From assembly GCF_030272615.1 (NCBI RefSeq), contig NC_081414.1, positions 239,879,233 through 239,943,232 of the forward strand: 64,000 nucleotides of DNA, written 5' to 3'. Positions 25,423-37,563 of this stretch are shown piece by piece. Below the pieces are notes generated by a model. The model did no database searches. It had not been told where the DNA came from and saw only the letters and a list, made by a program, of their open reading frames with translations. How positions within the stretch are numbered: the first letter of the stretch is position 1; the number at the start of each line of letters is the position of its first letter. The stretch comes from Cryptomeria japonica (Eukaryota > Streptophyta > Pinopsida > Cupressales > Cupressaceae). A program made the position numbers and the translations under genes.

Positions 25423-26422
25423 GCTGGATACTATTGGCCATCCATGGAAAAAGACTCCTACTACTTTGTCAAAAAGTGCAAGAAATGCCAAGTTCATGGA
25501 GACCTGATACATGCACCAACACAGGAACTACAACCAATCACAACACCATGGCCTTTTTGTCAATGGGGTCTTGACCTTGTGGTAAAATCCATCCATCTTC
25601 ATCCAATGGCCATAAACTCATTATTACCGCCACTGAATATTTCACAAAGTGGATCGAAGCTGTTCCACTTACCCAAGTTACCGGCAAGTAGATCGCCTCA
25701 TTCATCCTCAATTACATCATCTGCCAGTATGGTGTACCCATGTCCATCATCACAGATAATGGTCTTCCTTTCAAAAATAGGATGTCCATGAACTCTGTGA
25801 GAAATTTCACATCCAACACCGCTTTTCCACTCCCTATTACCCACAAGGCAATGGTCAGGCCGAAGCGTCAAATAAGAACATATTAAGAATCCTAAAGAAG
25901 ACAGTCAATGATGCCGGTTGTGATTGGCATGTTCAATTGAATCCAGCACTATGGGCATATCGAACCAGCATTCGAACCCCTACAGGCGCAACTCCCTACT
26001 CATTGGTCTATGGTACAAAAGCTATTTTACCTATTGACGTTGAGATACCATCACTATGAGTTTCCTTGCACAATCTCATCGATGATGAAGCATACAGAGT
26101 ATCCCATCTCCAAGACTTAGAGCTACTTGATGAGAAATGACAAGCTGCATACAATCACCTCAAGGCCTATCAGCAACGCATGAGCCGAAGCTATAATCAT
26201 CGAGTTAGACCTCATACATTCGAGGTAGGTGATCTTGTTCTTCGAGAAAATCCTCGTAATCAACCCAACCGAGAACATCAGGGAAAGTTTGAATCAAATT
26301 GGCTGGGTCCATATGTTGTCACTGCTGTATTTGGGTCCGGGGCATATCAGTTGGCTACTTCAGAAGGAGAACCGCTAGCAGATCTGATCAACAACATGCA
26401 CCTCAAAAGGTTTTATACATAA
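25423..26422 (+). pseudogene. Integrase core and C-terminus of gypsy 2 (frameshifted)
   Basis: The finger's second half CKKCQVHGD lies near 25480, then the core domain with WGLDLV near 25565 (first catalytic Asp). A frameshift near 25585 moves ATEYFTKWIEA into another frame, followed by GVP-SIITDNG near 25735 (second Asp). The C-terminal frame 26180-26422 is intact: RVRPHTFEVGDLVLR, then GKFESNWLGPYVV, ending at TAA 26420. No chromodomain is seen. The gypsy 1 counterpart is 32313-32838. Confidence 0.88.
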
Positions 26423-27853
26423 AAGCTGCACGGAGCATCAGGCTCCCATATATATTGGCAAAAATACCAAAAACATCCAGAAAAATGCCCTGAAGAAAAT
26501 ACAAAAATATCAAAATAGTAAAGAAAAATCATGCATCCAAACAGTGAACAACCACTCCGGTGGCACCTTGGGTAAGTACGATGGTGAAAACCTGGCAAAC
26601 AGGCGCCACTCGTAAAAGCTATGGCTCCATTGTCTTTCAGAATTGTTGCGATCACATTCATTACATACACACATCCATCCACCCAAACCATGACTTATTA
26701 TTGATCTACAATCACGAGATAGTGCTCCATGCGTCTTGCGTCCGGCTTTTTCATAGTCATGTCTAAACTAGGGGTAGTGCCCTTAACCTATTGATGGAAG
26801 TGGATTCTACATTGTTTTGTGATTCATGATGTTCTTCATTCAAAACTATCTGTCAAAATACCAAAAACATTCAAAACGATCACAAAATCCAAAAACATCG
26901 GAAAACATAAAAAATCACACACACACAAAAAAAAAGCCGCACATTATACATACTCATCCAAGAAGATACCAAACAAGCGTTGAAAAATACTCGCACGATG
27001 ATCACTTCTCAAATTGACCAAACAATAAACATCAACAATCACACTGTCTTCAACAAGGATGCATCCTTCCTTACCAAAACAAAGACAAAATGATGTTTTT
27101 TTTGACAAGAAAATTCCATGTTAAGCTATCAAATACCTGGTTGATTTGTGAGTAATTCATTCATTTATATATATCAGGTTCCTACAACATTGTTTGTGTA
27201 TCTTCGGTGCATTATTCCGATGAAGTTCTGGGGCATGTACTAATGGTGTCTACGTAGGAAGTTCACTAAGCTACGTGATCATAGGCAAAATACAGTCATA
27301 GATCACTATGGCTTGCTGACTACAGTGTATACCTCGACCATATGAGCATGAACCATTATCGAGGATCCATATTCTTTAGTCTTTATTCTTTATATATGAT
27401 GTTTGTTTGTAGGTACAATGCTCTTTCTTTAGTTCTTCCTACCTCATCCAATTGGATAAAGGTTTTATCTCTTATTACAGTATGCACTTGTCTCAGGATA
27501 TGATCAGGCTAAGATCAAGGAGGACGATCCAAGTCATGCATGAAAGGAGCATAATCCTTGTCTGTTCCGCAAGCAATACTCAGGTCAACTTGATCCATTA
27601 TATCAAGTTGTTTGTATTAACTTGCTATATCAAAATCCATGTAAGGAATACTCAGGTCATCTTGAATAATTATGTCAAGTTGCTTGTATTTTCTTACAAC
27701 ATTTTAAAGCTCAATGATGAAAAATAAAGCACTATGGATCATCATTTCATCTCACCTGTATATATTGCATTCCATTGCATTCCACCCATCCATACATTCA
27801 TAATAGCTGCATATCATGCATACATAGTCATAATAATGCATACTCTATTTTAC

Positions 27854-28002
27854 TCATCTTTTTCCATAGGACTCAGTCCTAGGTCCTCCATATCTTCTAT
27901 CTAGCATTGAATCCCCCCCCTCACCCTCCCTATCTTGGTCATCATCATAATCCCTTCATCGTTTCCCATCAACCCAAACAAGCCACGTTCATCACCATCC
28001 AT
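27854..28002 (-). pseudogene. Short antisense ORF remnant in gypsy 2
   Basis: The minus-strand ATG at 28002 opens a 48-residue frame beginning MDGDERGLFG and containing DRRYGG, ending at TGA 27854-27856. The same start and the DRRYGG word occur antisense in gypsy 1 (42720 downward), where the reading continues into a glycine-rich protein. Plant Tat elements are known to carry extra antisense ORFs at this position. This copy looks truncated by a deletion. Confidence 0.45.
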
Positions 28003-28813
28003 TCTCTAACAAGAGGGATTGTGCTTCTCATCCTAAGTCATCCATGCACTCAAGCAATTTACTCTATCTGCACAGGTACATCGACTCACACACACCTAGA
28101 CTATCAACAAATACTCTAATCAAGTATCTTCGGGTCTCAACAGGTAATCAATCATGGTAATCCTAGACTACATCAGACATTTATCATAATGACCTAGTCT
28201 CAATGGGGCTGCCATGATTCCCCACAACCATCCATCACACGCACACACTATCAATTGATCAACCAATCAAACACAATCACATCGGACAATTACATCAATT
28301 GTCTAAGTCTCAATGAGTATTTTGCTTCTTATACCTTGACTTCATCGGGCAATTACATCAATTGTCTAAGTCACATCAAGTCACTTTGATTCACTTACTC
28401 AGACTTTATCTTGTCCAAGCGACCAACTAACATCAACTGTCATGCTTTGACTCGACCGGGGCAATTTAACCAATTGCACCAGATTGTCCAACCATTTTGA
28501 TCAATTATATAGCATCAATCCAAACCACACACTACATCTGCTCTGTATCTCTTGCATGACCTCAAAGTACTCACTAGCTTGATGTTTCTTCGTATTCACT
28601 CCATTTTCTCCCATTCTTTCACCAGTAATGCTTACTTCTTCTCTTCTATCACCCCGCCAATTTTCATTCTTTTTCGAGAGATCGTCCGATTTTTCAAAAA
28701 ATTTCGGCCCATCTCTCGAGGGGGCATACCACCCATTAAATCAACATTTTATGGGGCATTTCTTCACACCTATTTTTCTTTCTTTGAAATGACGCGATAA
28801 ACCGCACCATCTC

Positions 28814-28826
28814 AAAGAGGGGCAAA
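28814..28826 (+). other. Polypurine tract of gypsy 2
   Basis: AAAGAGGGGCAAA lies immediately before the 3' LTR. The same tract precedes the gypsy 1 3' LTR at 43532-43544. Confidence 0.8.
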
Positions 28827-30256
28827 AGTAGTCACATAAATCTGCCCATTTTGATTAAATGAATATTTGCTATTTATTTGATTAAAAATCCACTAAGCCA
28901 TTAGTTAATTAAATTAATATTTAATTAATTCATCTTCAAACATTCTCCTATTAATTAAATAAATTATTCAAATTATTTTAATTAATTTATTATACCAAAT
29001 TCACAATCAATTAAATGAATAAATCATATTTATTTCATTTAATCCCATGTTCCTCTTTTAAATAAATTAAATAAAACATTTATTTAAATCATAAACAACC
29101 CCCCCCCCCCACTTGCATTTTCCTACAAATGCAACTTGCACCTATTCATTGAAATAAATGAATTTTTATTTTAATAAAATCCTATTTTCCCTCACCCACC
29201 AAACCCACTTGCAATCCTAACCCCCTTCTAGATTCTTCTAAGCCCTTCCTAATTAACCTAATCAATCCCCTAATTATTGTCACATTCCTAAGCTACTTGG
29301 AGTCACTTCTCGAAGACTTCAAAGTCTTTGAAAAACATTTATTGCTTTGTGTGTTCAACAATTTAACCTCCAAAGTCTTCCAAACCACTTATGGCTCTTA
29401 CATGACCATTTATGGTTAAACCCCAACTCAACCCTCATGTAACCCATGTGTCTCCTCAAGCATTTATTGCTTTGACCATGGTTATCCCTTTTACCTTTGC
29501 ACAAGAGTTTATCCATTGGATAAAAGCTTTATTCTTTGAATAAAGAATTTATTCACTCAACCCAACCTTGACCCTAACCCCCAAGTTAACTCTTAGGTCA
29601 TGTCAAGCATTTAATGCTTATTCCCTCCCCTCTCAACCTATCTCACATTGACACTTGTCAACCAGGGATTGGGTTGAAAGATCTCACATGGATCTCAAAT
29701 CATTCAATCCTGACCCTTGTTGAGATTACTCAATCTCAACCATCCATTACTCCATTTTACCTATAAATAGAGTTCACATTCCTCATTTTCAAATCCTCAA
29801 GCATTTAGCATTCATAGTCATAATCTGGAAAACTTGTATGCATTTAATCTATAGTGAATTTTAGAGAGCATTTAGCATAAATCACTAATCTATTGTTATC
29901 TTGGACTAAAATAAATCTTAGTTCTTTTGTCATAATATGTTTAATTAGTTTGTTTTACACTTGCATAGCATAAGCTTGAGATCATCTACAATCTTGAATC
30001 TCCATAAGCATCCATAGTGCAAAAAGCTGCTGAGAACTACACTATTTTGGAACTTGGAGAGGAGGGGAACAAAGGAGAAGGAGCTAAGAACATGTTAAGA
30101 GGCATTTGGAGATGCCTTCTTATATTTGTGTCATTCGTTAAATATGTTAGCATGATCTTAGTATCTCTTTTGATATGTTTGCTTAGATTCGTTCTTGGTT
30201 GAATAACACTAACGATTTCTTGTGTGTTTTTGTGTGTTATACGATTACAGGTTCCA
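28827..30256 (+). repeat. 3' LTR of gypsy 2
   Basis: 1,430 bp, matching 7309-8731. The first base is A where T is expected. It contains the TATA box at 29761-29770 and a poly-C run at 29099-29110. The match ends at 30256, beyond which the sequence differs from the 5' LTR flank. Confidence 0.92.
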
Positions 30257-31621
30257 GTCTAACCTTTGGGTATTTTGTAGAGCATCAGAAAGCAATAAAG
30301 ATGGGTCCCAACAATAAGGTCTGATCAGGTACCCAAATACAATGAAATCTCTATGAACTGGAGAAATAGAGAAAACCACATGGGAAAAAACTCTACTCCA
30401 AAAAGAGATGGAAAAGAACACCACTGAAGCATGAAGAACCTACAAACTCTATTGAAGAATAATTGCTAATCTGAAGAACCTCCACTGAAATAGAACATGA
30501 CTAGGTAGAGAAGACTGTAATCTCCATGAGCGCCCTCAAATGACACTACTCGAATCAGATGGCAAACAAGGCAAACACTGAACTCAAAGATACAGATGGC
30601 ATGAGAAACCAAAGCCTGAAGAGTTGATCAATCGAACCATGAAAGCATTAGAACCAACAGGACAAACCTCCCCATAATGCTGAAGAGGGAGAGGGACAGG
30701 TACACTGAAAAGATCAGCCAACAATAACTGCACGACGAAGAACTAGGAACATCAAAGGTGCTGAGAAAAAATACGTGGTGTCGTGGAAGGAACACTCACT
30801 TGACACACACCATGAGGTGAATGTCATGGACGGAACACTCACTGGACAAAGGAAGATGGCAAACAAGGCAAACATCAACCCCCTCATGGCACTTTATAAG
30901 CAGTGCATGTACAACAAGGCACAAGATATGCAAGATTCCAAGTAAACAATGCATGATGGAACTTTATCTCAGCGTGTTTGCATAAATACAAGCTACAATG
31001 ATAAGAAGACTGGAAATAGAAATGTGAACCGAAATAGAGACATCCTACTCAAAGAAGAGATCCCAGGACCTGAAACAACCACGATATCCACCAGAGTGCT
31101 GAAAAGAAAAAAACTGAATAAAATATGCATGGAGCAGAATCTAGAAATAAAACTTAGATGGCTAGAAAGTACACAACACACGCTTTCCAAAAATATAAAA
31201 TTTTCAAAAAATGGAGTTCGGATGCTCATTTTATGGCTCCTGAAGTGCAAAAAAAAGACCTCACTTTGATTGGAAAAAAACACAGTCAAATAGTAAAATT
31301 GGAAAAAATTACCAACACCATGAGGTCAAACTCGGAACCAGCTTTCCGACGCCTATTCGTTTTCAAAAAAATGACTCTGGATGCCCAAGATATGGCCAAA
31401 AAACCCAACCCCCCTTGAAAGAGGCAAAAAAGAGAGTTTGGTGGTTCAGCGGAGCTCCGGTGGCCAGTGGGTGGCACTCTGGTGACGGCCGGGTGGTTCT
31501 TCGGTGGCGGGCTGCAGGCGGCGGTCGGGGAGCTGAGCGGCGGCCGGGGAGTGGAGCATGGCGGTGGGCGGCCGGGAAGTAGCGGCGGCGGTGGTGGCGT
31601 AGCTGGGCCGCAAGGAGACCG

Positions 31622-31624
<3 letters not shown>

Positions 31625-31651
<27 letters not shown>
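31625..31651. repeat. (AT)n microsatellite
   Basis: Thirteen uninterrupted AT units, followed by a poly-T run. Confidence 0.95.
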
Positions 31652-31654
<3 letters not shown>

Positions 31655-31917
31655 TTTTTTTTTCGAACTGCATGCCAGGGCCATATGGCTTGGATCTGAG
31701 AAAAAAATATTCCCAGAGGCTTAGGAACCAAAATAGCTCCAATTTTATATGACCATAGGGGTTTTCAGGCCTTCTGAGCATGATGGTGAGGTCCGTTTAG
31801 GCCCAAAGTGCTCAGAAAATAGGTCAAACCCTAGGTACAAAAAAAATTCTTGAAACCCCAGATCTGCTTCCAAAGCAAAAAATTCTCAAAACAAGAACAA
31901 GTAGCTGCAGATTTGAA

Positions 31918-31929
31918 ACTCTGATACCA
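31918..31929 (-). other. Primer-binding site of the 6889-32307 element
   Basis: The minus strand reads TGGTATCAGAGT directly adjoining the 5' LTR, complementary to the 3' end of initiator tRNA-Met. Confidence 0.85.
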
Positions 31930-32307
31930 TAAAGGAGTTGAGAAAATACAACACCACAGGAGCCCAAATGATCTTTGCAAGCTGAAAAACTTGTTACAAG
32001 GAGAAGCAAGGAAGCAAATACAGAAAAACAAATACATAGAGAATATGCTCAAAAAGAGAGAGCTCAATATTCACAAAAAAATATATTGTCAATAATAATC
32101 CTTCTTCATACAATGAAAAGAAAGAACTTAACCTTTAATAGGTCAAGAAACCCTAAAAGGGAAAACCTAGGTTTGCACATAATAATTAATTAAAATAATT
32201 AATTATATGCACCTAAAGTTAGCTTAAGTGTAAAAGAGATAAAGGGAACTTAAATAATTAAACAAATATTGTTTAATTAATCAAGTAAATACCCGAATAC
32301 TCTAACA
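31930..32307 (-). repeat. 5' LTR of the 6889-32307 element
   Basis: 378 bp, pairing with 6889-7253. On the minus strand it begins TGTTAGAGTATT and ends TCCTTTA next to the primer site. The right target duplication TCCTC follows at 32308-32312. Confidence 0.87.
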
Positions 32308-32312
32308 TCCTC

Positions 32313-32838
32313 AAGAAGACAGTCAATGATGTCGGTCGTGATTGGCATGTTCAATTAAATCCAGCACTATAGGCGTATCGAACTACCATTCGAACCCCTA
32401 CAAGTGCGACTCCCTATTCACTAGTCTATGGTGCAGAAGTCATCCTTCCTATTGAGGTCGAGATACCATCTCTACGAGTTTCCTTGCATAATCTGATAGA
32501 TGATGAAGCATACTGAGTCTCCCATCTTCGAGACTTGGAACTACTTGATGAAAAGTGACAAGCTGCATACAACCACCTCAAAGCTTATCAACAGTGCATG
32601 AGAAGAAGCTATAATCACTGGGTTAGACCTCTTACATTTGAGGTAGTGATCTTGTTCTTAGAGAGAATCCTCATAATCAACCGAACAGAGAACATCAAGG
32701 AAAGTTTGAATCAAACTAGTTGGATCCATAAGTTATCACTGTTTTATTTGGGTCTGGGGCACATCAATTGGCTACTTCAGAAGGAGAATCGCTAGCAGAT
32801 ACGATCAACAACATGCACCTCAAATGGTTTCATACATA
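32313..32838 (+). pseudogene. Integrase C-terminus of gypsy 1 (continued from 6888)
   Basis: Reading resumes with AAGAAGACAGTCAATGATG, matching gypsy 2 at about 25893, and runs to TAA near 32837. The residues align with RSYNHWVRPLTFEV and a decayed GKFESNWLGPY segment. Stops and a one-base loss near 32645 break it. Continuity across the insertion is the main evidence that 6889-32307 is nested. Confidence 0.85.
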
Positions 32839-33185
32839 AGTTGTACACAACATTAGGATCCAATACATATCAGAAAGAACACCAAAAACATTTAGATAAA
32901 TGTCCTGAGGAAAAATACAAAAAAAATTTAGAATAGTAAAAGAAAAATCATGCATCCAAACGGTGAACAACCACTCCAGTGGCACCTTGGGTAAGTAGGA
33001 TGGTGAAAACCTAGCAAATAGGCGCCACTCGTAAAGGCTATGGCTCCATTTTCTTTCAAACTTGTTGCGATCACGTTCATTTCATCCACTCATCCATCAG
33101 TCAAACCATGGCATGTTATTGATCTGCAATCAGGGATAGTACTTCATGCGTCTTGCATCCCGCTTTTTCATGGTAATGTTTAAAC
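32839..33185 (+). other. Gypsy 1 3' region, first piece
   Basis: Non-coding. It aligns with gypsy 2 at 26423-26770 and ends with TAAAC (33181-33185), the left target duplication of the next element. Confidence 0.8.
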
Positions 33186-33995
33186 TATTAGGGTTCCCAT
33201 AGATACTAAGAGGGGGGGTGAATCAGTATCTGACCGGTAGTCAAATTTCCTTAAGTTAAAACATACAGAACATAAAGTAGCAGTGTACCGGTATGCAAGA
33301 ATTAATGTAATAAACAAAATAAAAAATATCCACATGAAAAGAACACCATAACACAAGATGTTTAACAAGGAAACCCGGTGTGGCAAAAACCTCAGTGGAA
33401 TTTGTGACCCACAATATTCACTTACTGGCCAATAAGAGAATATTACTTACAATAGGGGCCTGCACATGCAGGAAGGCCAATTGCCTAGAGCTCACTGCTC
33501 AATGAGAAGTCACACTGACTTACAATAAGGTTATACTAATCCAATGACTTGTACTGCTTTACAATAGCATCTCCAATGCCAGATTCAGTACCGGTTCTTG
33601 CTCTGTTCTTTACATATACCCTTAACCTATATTTCGCACATTAGGTCTGCCTAATAATTTTCCTTTTTGTTCGCTTACTTACCTTTTCAAATGTCTACAA
33701 TGATCTCTTTTATATACAAGAGTCATTTTACAATTTGCCAAGTCGGCTTGCAATAATAATCAAAATATTACATATCAAAAATCCTGTCGGCCTTTGTGCC
33801 GGTATACATCTTTTCTTCTGTGCCGGTGCCGGTGCCAGTGTAGAGTGATCTTGTTGATGCCGGTGCACTGTCTTGCTTGAATAATGCTTTTCCTGTATGA
33901 TGTCTTCCCGGTGCCATAGGATTGCAAGGTTGCCATCAATGACAAAACCTTCAATCACACACAATGTCTCATTGGAGTGTCCATATGCCAACAAT
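33186..33995 (-). repeat. 3' LTR of the 33186-39755 element
   Basis: Closely matches 38947-39755. On the minus strand it begins TGTTGGCATATGG and ends CCCTAATA, where the partner has CCCTAACA. A minus-strand TATATAAAAG at 33707-33716 is a likely promoter TATA box, also present at 39469-39478. Confidence 0.92.
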
Positions 33996-34209
33996 CTCCC
34001 CCTTTGGCATTGATGGCAACACTCATGAGAAATTTCAAAAAGTGTCCAAAATGTGTAGACCAAATTGTTTTTACCAAAAATATGAAAGGCTCCCCCTGAG
34101 CATATGATTCCCGTCTTTGAACTTTCTCATCCTACTACTCCCCCTTTGGCATCAATGACAAAGGTTGTCAAGATGTTAGTAGAGTTTGTAGTTATACCAG
34201 TCCATGTCC
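33996..34209 (-). other. 3' untranslated region with polypurine tract
   Basis: The minus strand reads AAAGGGGGAGAT at 33996-34007 immediately before the LTR. A second purine tract lies near 34138-34150. No gene is present. Confidence 0.7.
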
Positions 34210-37200
34210 TCAACCTTGTAGTTGGGTAGTTATTATCTGAAAAAGATCACCCAAAATTAAGTTTATACTATCCATAAACTTTTTGCTATCTTTTATTGTT
34301 GTTTCAGTCCTCTTCACAGTATCGGTGAGATGCTGCAATTGTTCTGCCGGTGTTTTACTTCCCAGTGTTAATGCCTCTGAGATTTCCTTCCATAGAGATG
34401 CTAGATAGTCCAATCTTGGACTCAGTTTAGATCTCAAGTGTTTTGCCTTATTTATTATTGTCTCTTTCTCTTTCTCCTGTTTAAGTAATTCTGCCTCAAA
34501 ATTTGCTAACTTATCTTCAAAAACAGATAGTGAATCCGGTGAGTTGACAAAATTGTCTGCAAGCTTGTTTATCTCTTCCTGTGTCTTGCTTATTTTCTTG
34601 TCTATATCTACAGTCAGGAAGTTTGTTTTGCATGTGTCTTTGTACAGGTTTTTGTACTCTTTTATCAAACTACACAGTTCCGGTAGAAGTGTGTCAAAGT
34701 CTCTGTTATACTTCTTAATTTCTTCCTCAAAAAAATTTTGTTTCTCCTTTTCTACAATGTCCTTTATAGATTCTACCTTTGTTTTCTCAATATTTCCAAA
34801 AATGTATTTACATAATGTATCCAACTATCCTAAAGAATCTTTATTATCTATATTACAATCAGGAGCGATTATCTTCAAAATTGGTATTGAATCATCTATT
34901 GCTTTGTAAGCTTGAGAACTATAGTCAGTTATTTTCTTGATGGATTCAAGTAATACCTCAGTCACATTTGTTGACTTTGATGGTGACCCAACAAACTGAT
35001 TACCGGTGGAAGTGACCATGCTTGTATTGACCTCTGGCAGGTCAGTTTGTGTCTGCATTTCCTTAAGCACTGGTTTTCCTACTTCATTGCTTATCGGTGG
35101 CATCTGTTCTGGAGCCTTTAGCTCTGTCGGTTTCTCTGTTTGTGCTTTAGATTCCATCTTTTTCCCTGCATCCACTGTCGGTTGCTTTGTATTTCCTGTT
35201 ACCAGAGGCTCTTTAGCCATATCCGATTTTTCACTTGGGTCTTTATCAATTGTTATGTTGATCTTTTGGGTATCAACATTTACAATGAATAGGACTTCAG
35301 GATTTGTATTGCTATCCTTTGCATCCATGCTTTCAGCTGCCAGTTGGTTTTCAGGGATTGCAATTTTTACAGGTGGAGGTAGGTTATCTTTAACCTTTAT
35401 GCTTGGAGGTCCACCAATTTTCCCTTTCCCTTTGTCCTTATCCTTCTGATATACCTTAATAGGCTTGGGATTCCTATATTCTTCTTGTTTCTCTTTTTCA
35501 ACCAAAAATATGTCCCAAGCATCTTCTGTTTCCTCTGAAACCTCTGTAACTCTACCTGCCATCAGTGAAATATGCCGGTGTGCAGTGGAAAAAACTGTCT
35601 GGTTGACCTGAGCTATCAGATCATCAATTTCTTTTGGGGAGTTTACCGGATATACAACAAGTAGTTTTTCTATTTTTATTTTCTTGTCCAGTTCAATTAC
35701 TCCTTGCCTTCTAGCCTCAAGTCTTTTGTATAAGTCATCAAGAATTTCATTTATGACTTCCATCAAAAACTTTTTAAACATGTCCATGTGTAGTATTACA
35801 CTCTCCTCAACTTGTCCTTTCTCATCAACCGATAGGGTGTCATAAATTTTCCCTATGTTCTTCAGTTTTCCTTCCTCTGTGATCTCATTTAACAAAATGT
35901 CTAGAGGTGCCAAGTCAGTTTTTGCCTTTTTCTTTTTCTTAGGGGTCAACTTCTTTTTGGGTGTGACCTTTCTGTCCAGAGATCTCACAGCTTGTTGCTT
36001 TTGCCTTGTCCTTCTAGGTGAATGAGTGGTTGCCGGTGAGGGATCTCTTTTCCTAACAACTCTTTTAAAGGTTGCTGGCATGTCTCCTTCTAAAGAAGTA
36101 CCTACCGATGATAGATGAGCTTCAGGTTGTGGGGCTGCCAACTCATCTTCAGTTATGCCAGTTTTCTTTAATACATCTTCCTTAATGACTTTTGCTTGTC
36201 TGGATCCTTTTCTCACAAAAGCTTCTACCTTCTTCACTCTTTTCTTGGATTGTATTTATTTTTCTATTGTTTCAGCACTACCAAATGCTTCCTCCTTAGG
36301 TTCATTGGGGGCTTCCAGAAGTGCTTTGGCATAAGTTTCAACTATGTGGTCATCTGTTTCATAGCCCATTTCTATTACCCAGATTGTCCTAGGGATGACT
36401 GCTTCCATCCATATTTCATCCTTTTTGATAACAAAGCATATATCATCTTTGTATTTATCTACAATTTCCTGAGATAACCTTGTCCTTTTCTTCATTTTTG
36501 TCTTTAGTGCTTGGAAAAAGTCATGAATGTTGTTTTCCTTATTCTCACCCATGGTATTGAATAGTTCTGTCAGTTGCTTTCCTACCGGTATGTCATATCC
36601 GAATTCTTTATATCCTATACCGGGAACTTGTTTTGTTATATGAAGCATTAGACACACTAACAGATTTCCAAATCTAAAGGTTCCTTTCTTATCCTTCTTT
36701 ATCTTTCCAAGGTTGTCTATCAGTTCATCCTTTAGCCATTCACAAATGTCAATTTTTGCATTGTTGGTTATCATGTCATAAGCACTCTTAATGCATAAAC
36801 TTGAAACTGAGTTGAGTCTATTGGCATGAGTGGCTTTGTAACCTAATATCATGCTTATGAATCTCACATTTGTATCCTTTACATCATTAACCCTTAAAGA
36901 TCTTTTATCAAATGTTGCACCTGTTAGGTCTATGACTAAATCATTTGAAACTTTCTTGTTTTTGTCTGGTCTTTTACCGGTGGCCGGTAACCCTGTGACA
37001 ACCTTTACCGCTTGCTTGGTGATCTTATGAATTGCATCTAACCAGAAAAATTCTCCATGAACTTTGCTTAACACTATCCTAATCACATCCTTAGGAAATT
37101 CAGGAATGCTAAGGATTTTTGTGAATCCTAGGGTTTCAATAATTTTGTGTTCAGTTTTGACATTGCTGGTATCATCACATATCTCAGTTTTGTACATGGT

Positions 37201-37416
37201 TTTGATTTCTTCGTCTCCTAATTATTCAATATTGCAGTGAATATACATTCTGGGGTCTTCAGCATATACAACACCTTTAGGGATTTGAGAGAATGCACCT
37301 AAGGTATCATCCTTCTTTGCTATTTCGGGGACCAACTGAAATACGGGCCTAGGTCTTTTAATTACTTCCACAACAGTAGGGTTCGCTATGTATTCAATTG
37401 CAAAGGTGGATGCCAT
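34210..37416 (-). pseudogene. ORF2: unrecognised ~1,066-residue protein of the non-autonomous element
   Basis: ATG at 37416 (MASTFAIEY). One frame of 1,069 codons runs to the stop at 34210, broken only by TAA 37222-37224, TAA 36256-36258 and TAG 34825-34827. I do not recognise the family. Residues 1-390 look globular and include FFWLDAIHKITKQ and VTGLPATGKRPDK. Residues 450-500 are strongly basic (PKKKLTPKKKKKAKTD), a possible nuclear signal. Residues 600-860 are rich in K, E, P and T and look disordered. Residues about 866-1066 are rich in heptad-like K/E/L and probably coiled coil. No polymerase, protease or integrase motif is seen. With so few breaks it was probably coding until recently. 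Confidence 0.7.
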
Positions 37417-37554
37417 GATAAAATACCTTTTTTTTGTCTTGGATGGATGATTGCTTGGAGTGTGCTTGCTTCTTGCTCGAAATGCCTTAGCTCGGAAATC
37501 TTCGCGCTCTCTAAAAGTTTGAAATCACAGTGAAATGAAATGGAGCCAAAACCT

Positions 37555-37563
37555 TATTTTATA
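37555..37563 (-). promoter_or_regulatory. Candidate TATA box upstream of ORF2
   Basis: The minus strand reads TTTATAAAATAAGG about 139 bases before the ORF2 ATG, in the 300-base gap after ORF1. It resembles the copia LTR word TTTATAAATAAGG. It would give ORF2 its own transcript; this is a motif only. Confidence 0.4.

Larger units (their letters stand above)
26423..28826 (+). other. Gypsy 2 3' region between integrase and 3' LTR
   Basis: About 2.4 kb with no sense-strand gene recognised. It aligns with gypsy 1 at 32839-33185 and 39756-43544 but lacks about 2 kb present there between about 40550 and 42600. It contains a short antisense ORF (27854-28002). It ends with the polypurine tract AAAGAGGGGCAAA directly before the LTR. 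Confidence 0.75.
7309..30256 (+). mobile_element. Ty3/gypsy (Tat-type) element 'gypsy 2', complete but decayed
   Basis: LTRs at 7309-8731 and 28827-30256 enclose a long leader, gag, protease, RT, double RNase H, integrase and a long 3' region. A copia element is inserted in the leader (10251-17932). Without it the element is about 15.3 kb, in the range of large Tat/Ogre elements. It lies within the internal region of the 6889-32307 element. No matching 5-bp duplication is evident: GAAAG precedes the left LTR and GTCTA follows the right one, so one edge has probably changed. It is the same family as gypsy 1. Confidence 0.9.
30257..31929 (-). other. Internal region of the non-autonomous 6889-32307 element
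   Basis: No gag or pol is recognised on either strand. The part next to the primer site (31300-31929) resembles a copia-type leader. It includes a GC-rich stretch at 31440-31620, conspicuous against AT-rich surroundings, which reads as proline-rich short frames on the minus strand. The remainder (30257-31300) is purine-rich and unassigned. Confidence 0.6.
6889..32307 (-). mobile_element. Non-autonomous LTR element (LARD/TRIM-like), split by gypsy 2
   Basis: Two LTRs (6889-7253 and 31930-32307) flank about 1.7 kb of own internal sequence (7254-7308 plus 30257-31929) without any polymerase reading. Orientation is minus: a primer-binding site complementary to initiator tRNA-Met lies just inside the right LTR and a polypurine tract just inside the left one. 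Net size without gypsy 2 is about 2.5 kb. The 5-bp duplication TCCTC in gypsy 1 integrase proves integration. The copia-style primer site and the leader-like internal sequence suggest a Ty1/copia parent (inference). Confidence 0.82.

Noticed and set aside
29099-29110. Poly-C and poly-G runs (also 16459 and 33211) as possible structural signals
   Set aside because: They are homopolymer runs varying in length between LTR copies, as slippage would give.
31467-31652. Glycine-rich + strand frame and proline-rich minus frames in the GC-rich block
   Set aside because: They are overlapping frames in a compositionally biased leader ending in an (AT)n run. No domain, and reading in several frames at once is expected from composition.
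35006-35449. 147-residue + strand frame, serine/leucine-rich
   Set aside because: It is the complement of the low-complexity middle of ORF2 and has no independent support.
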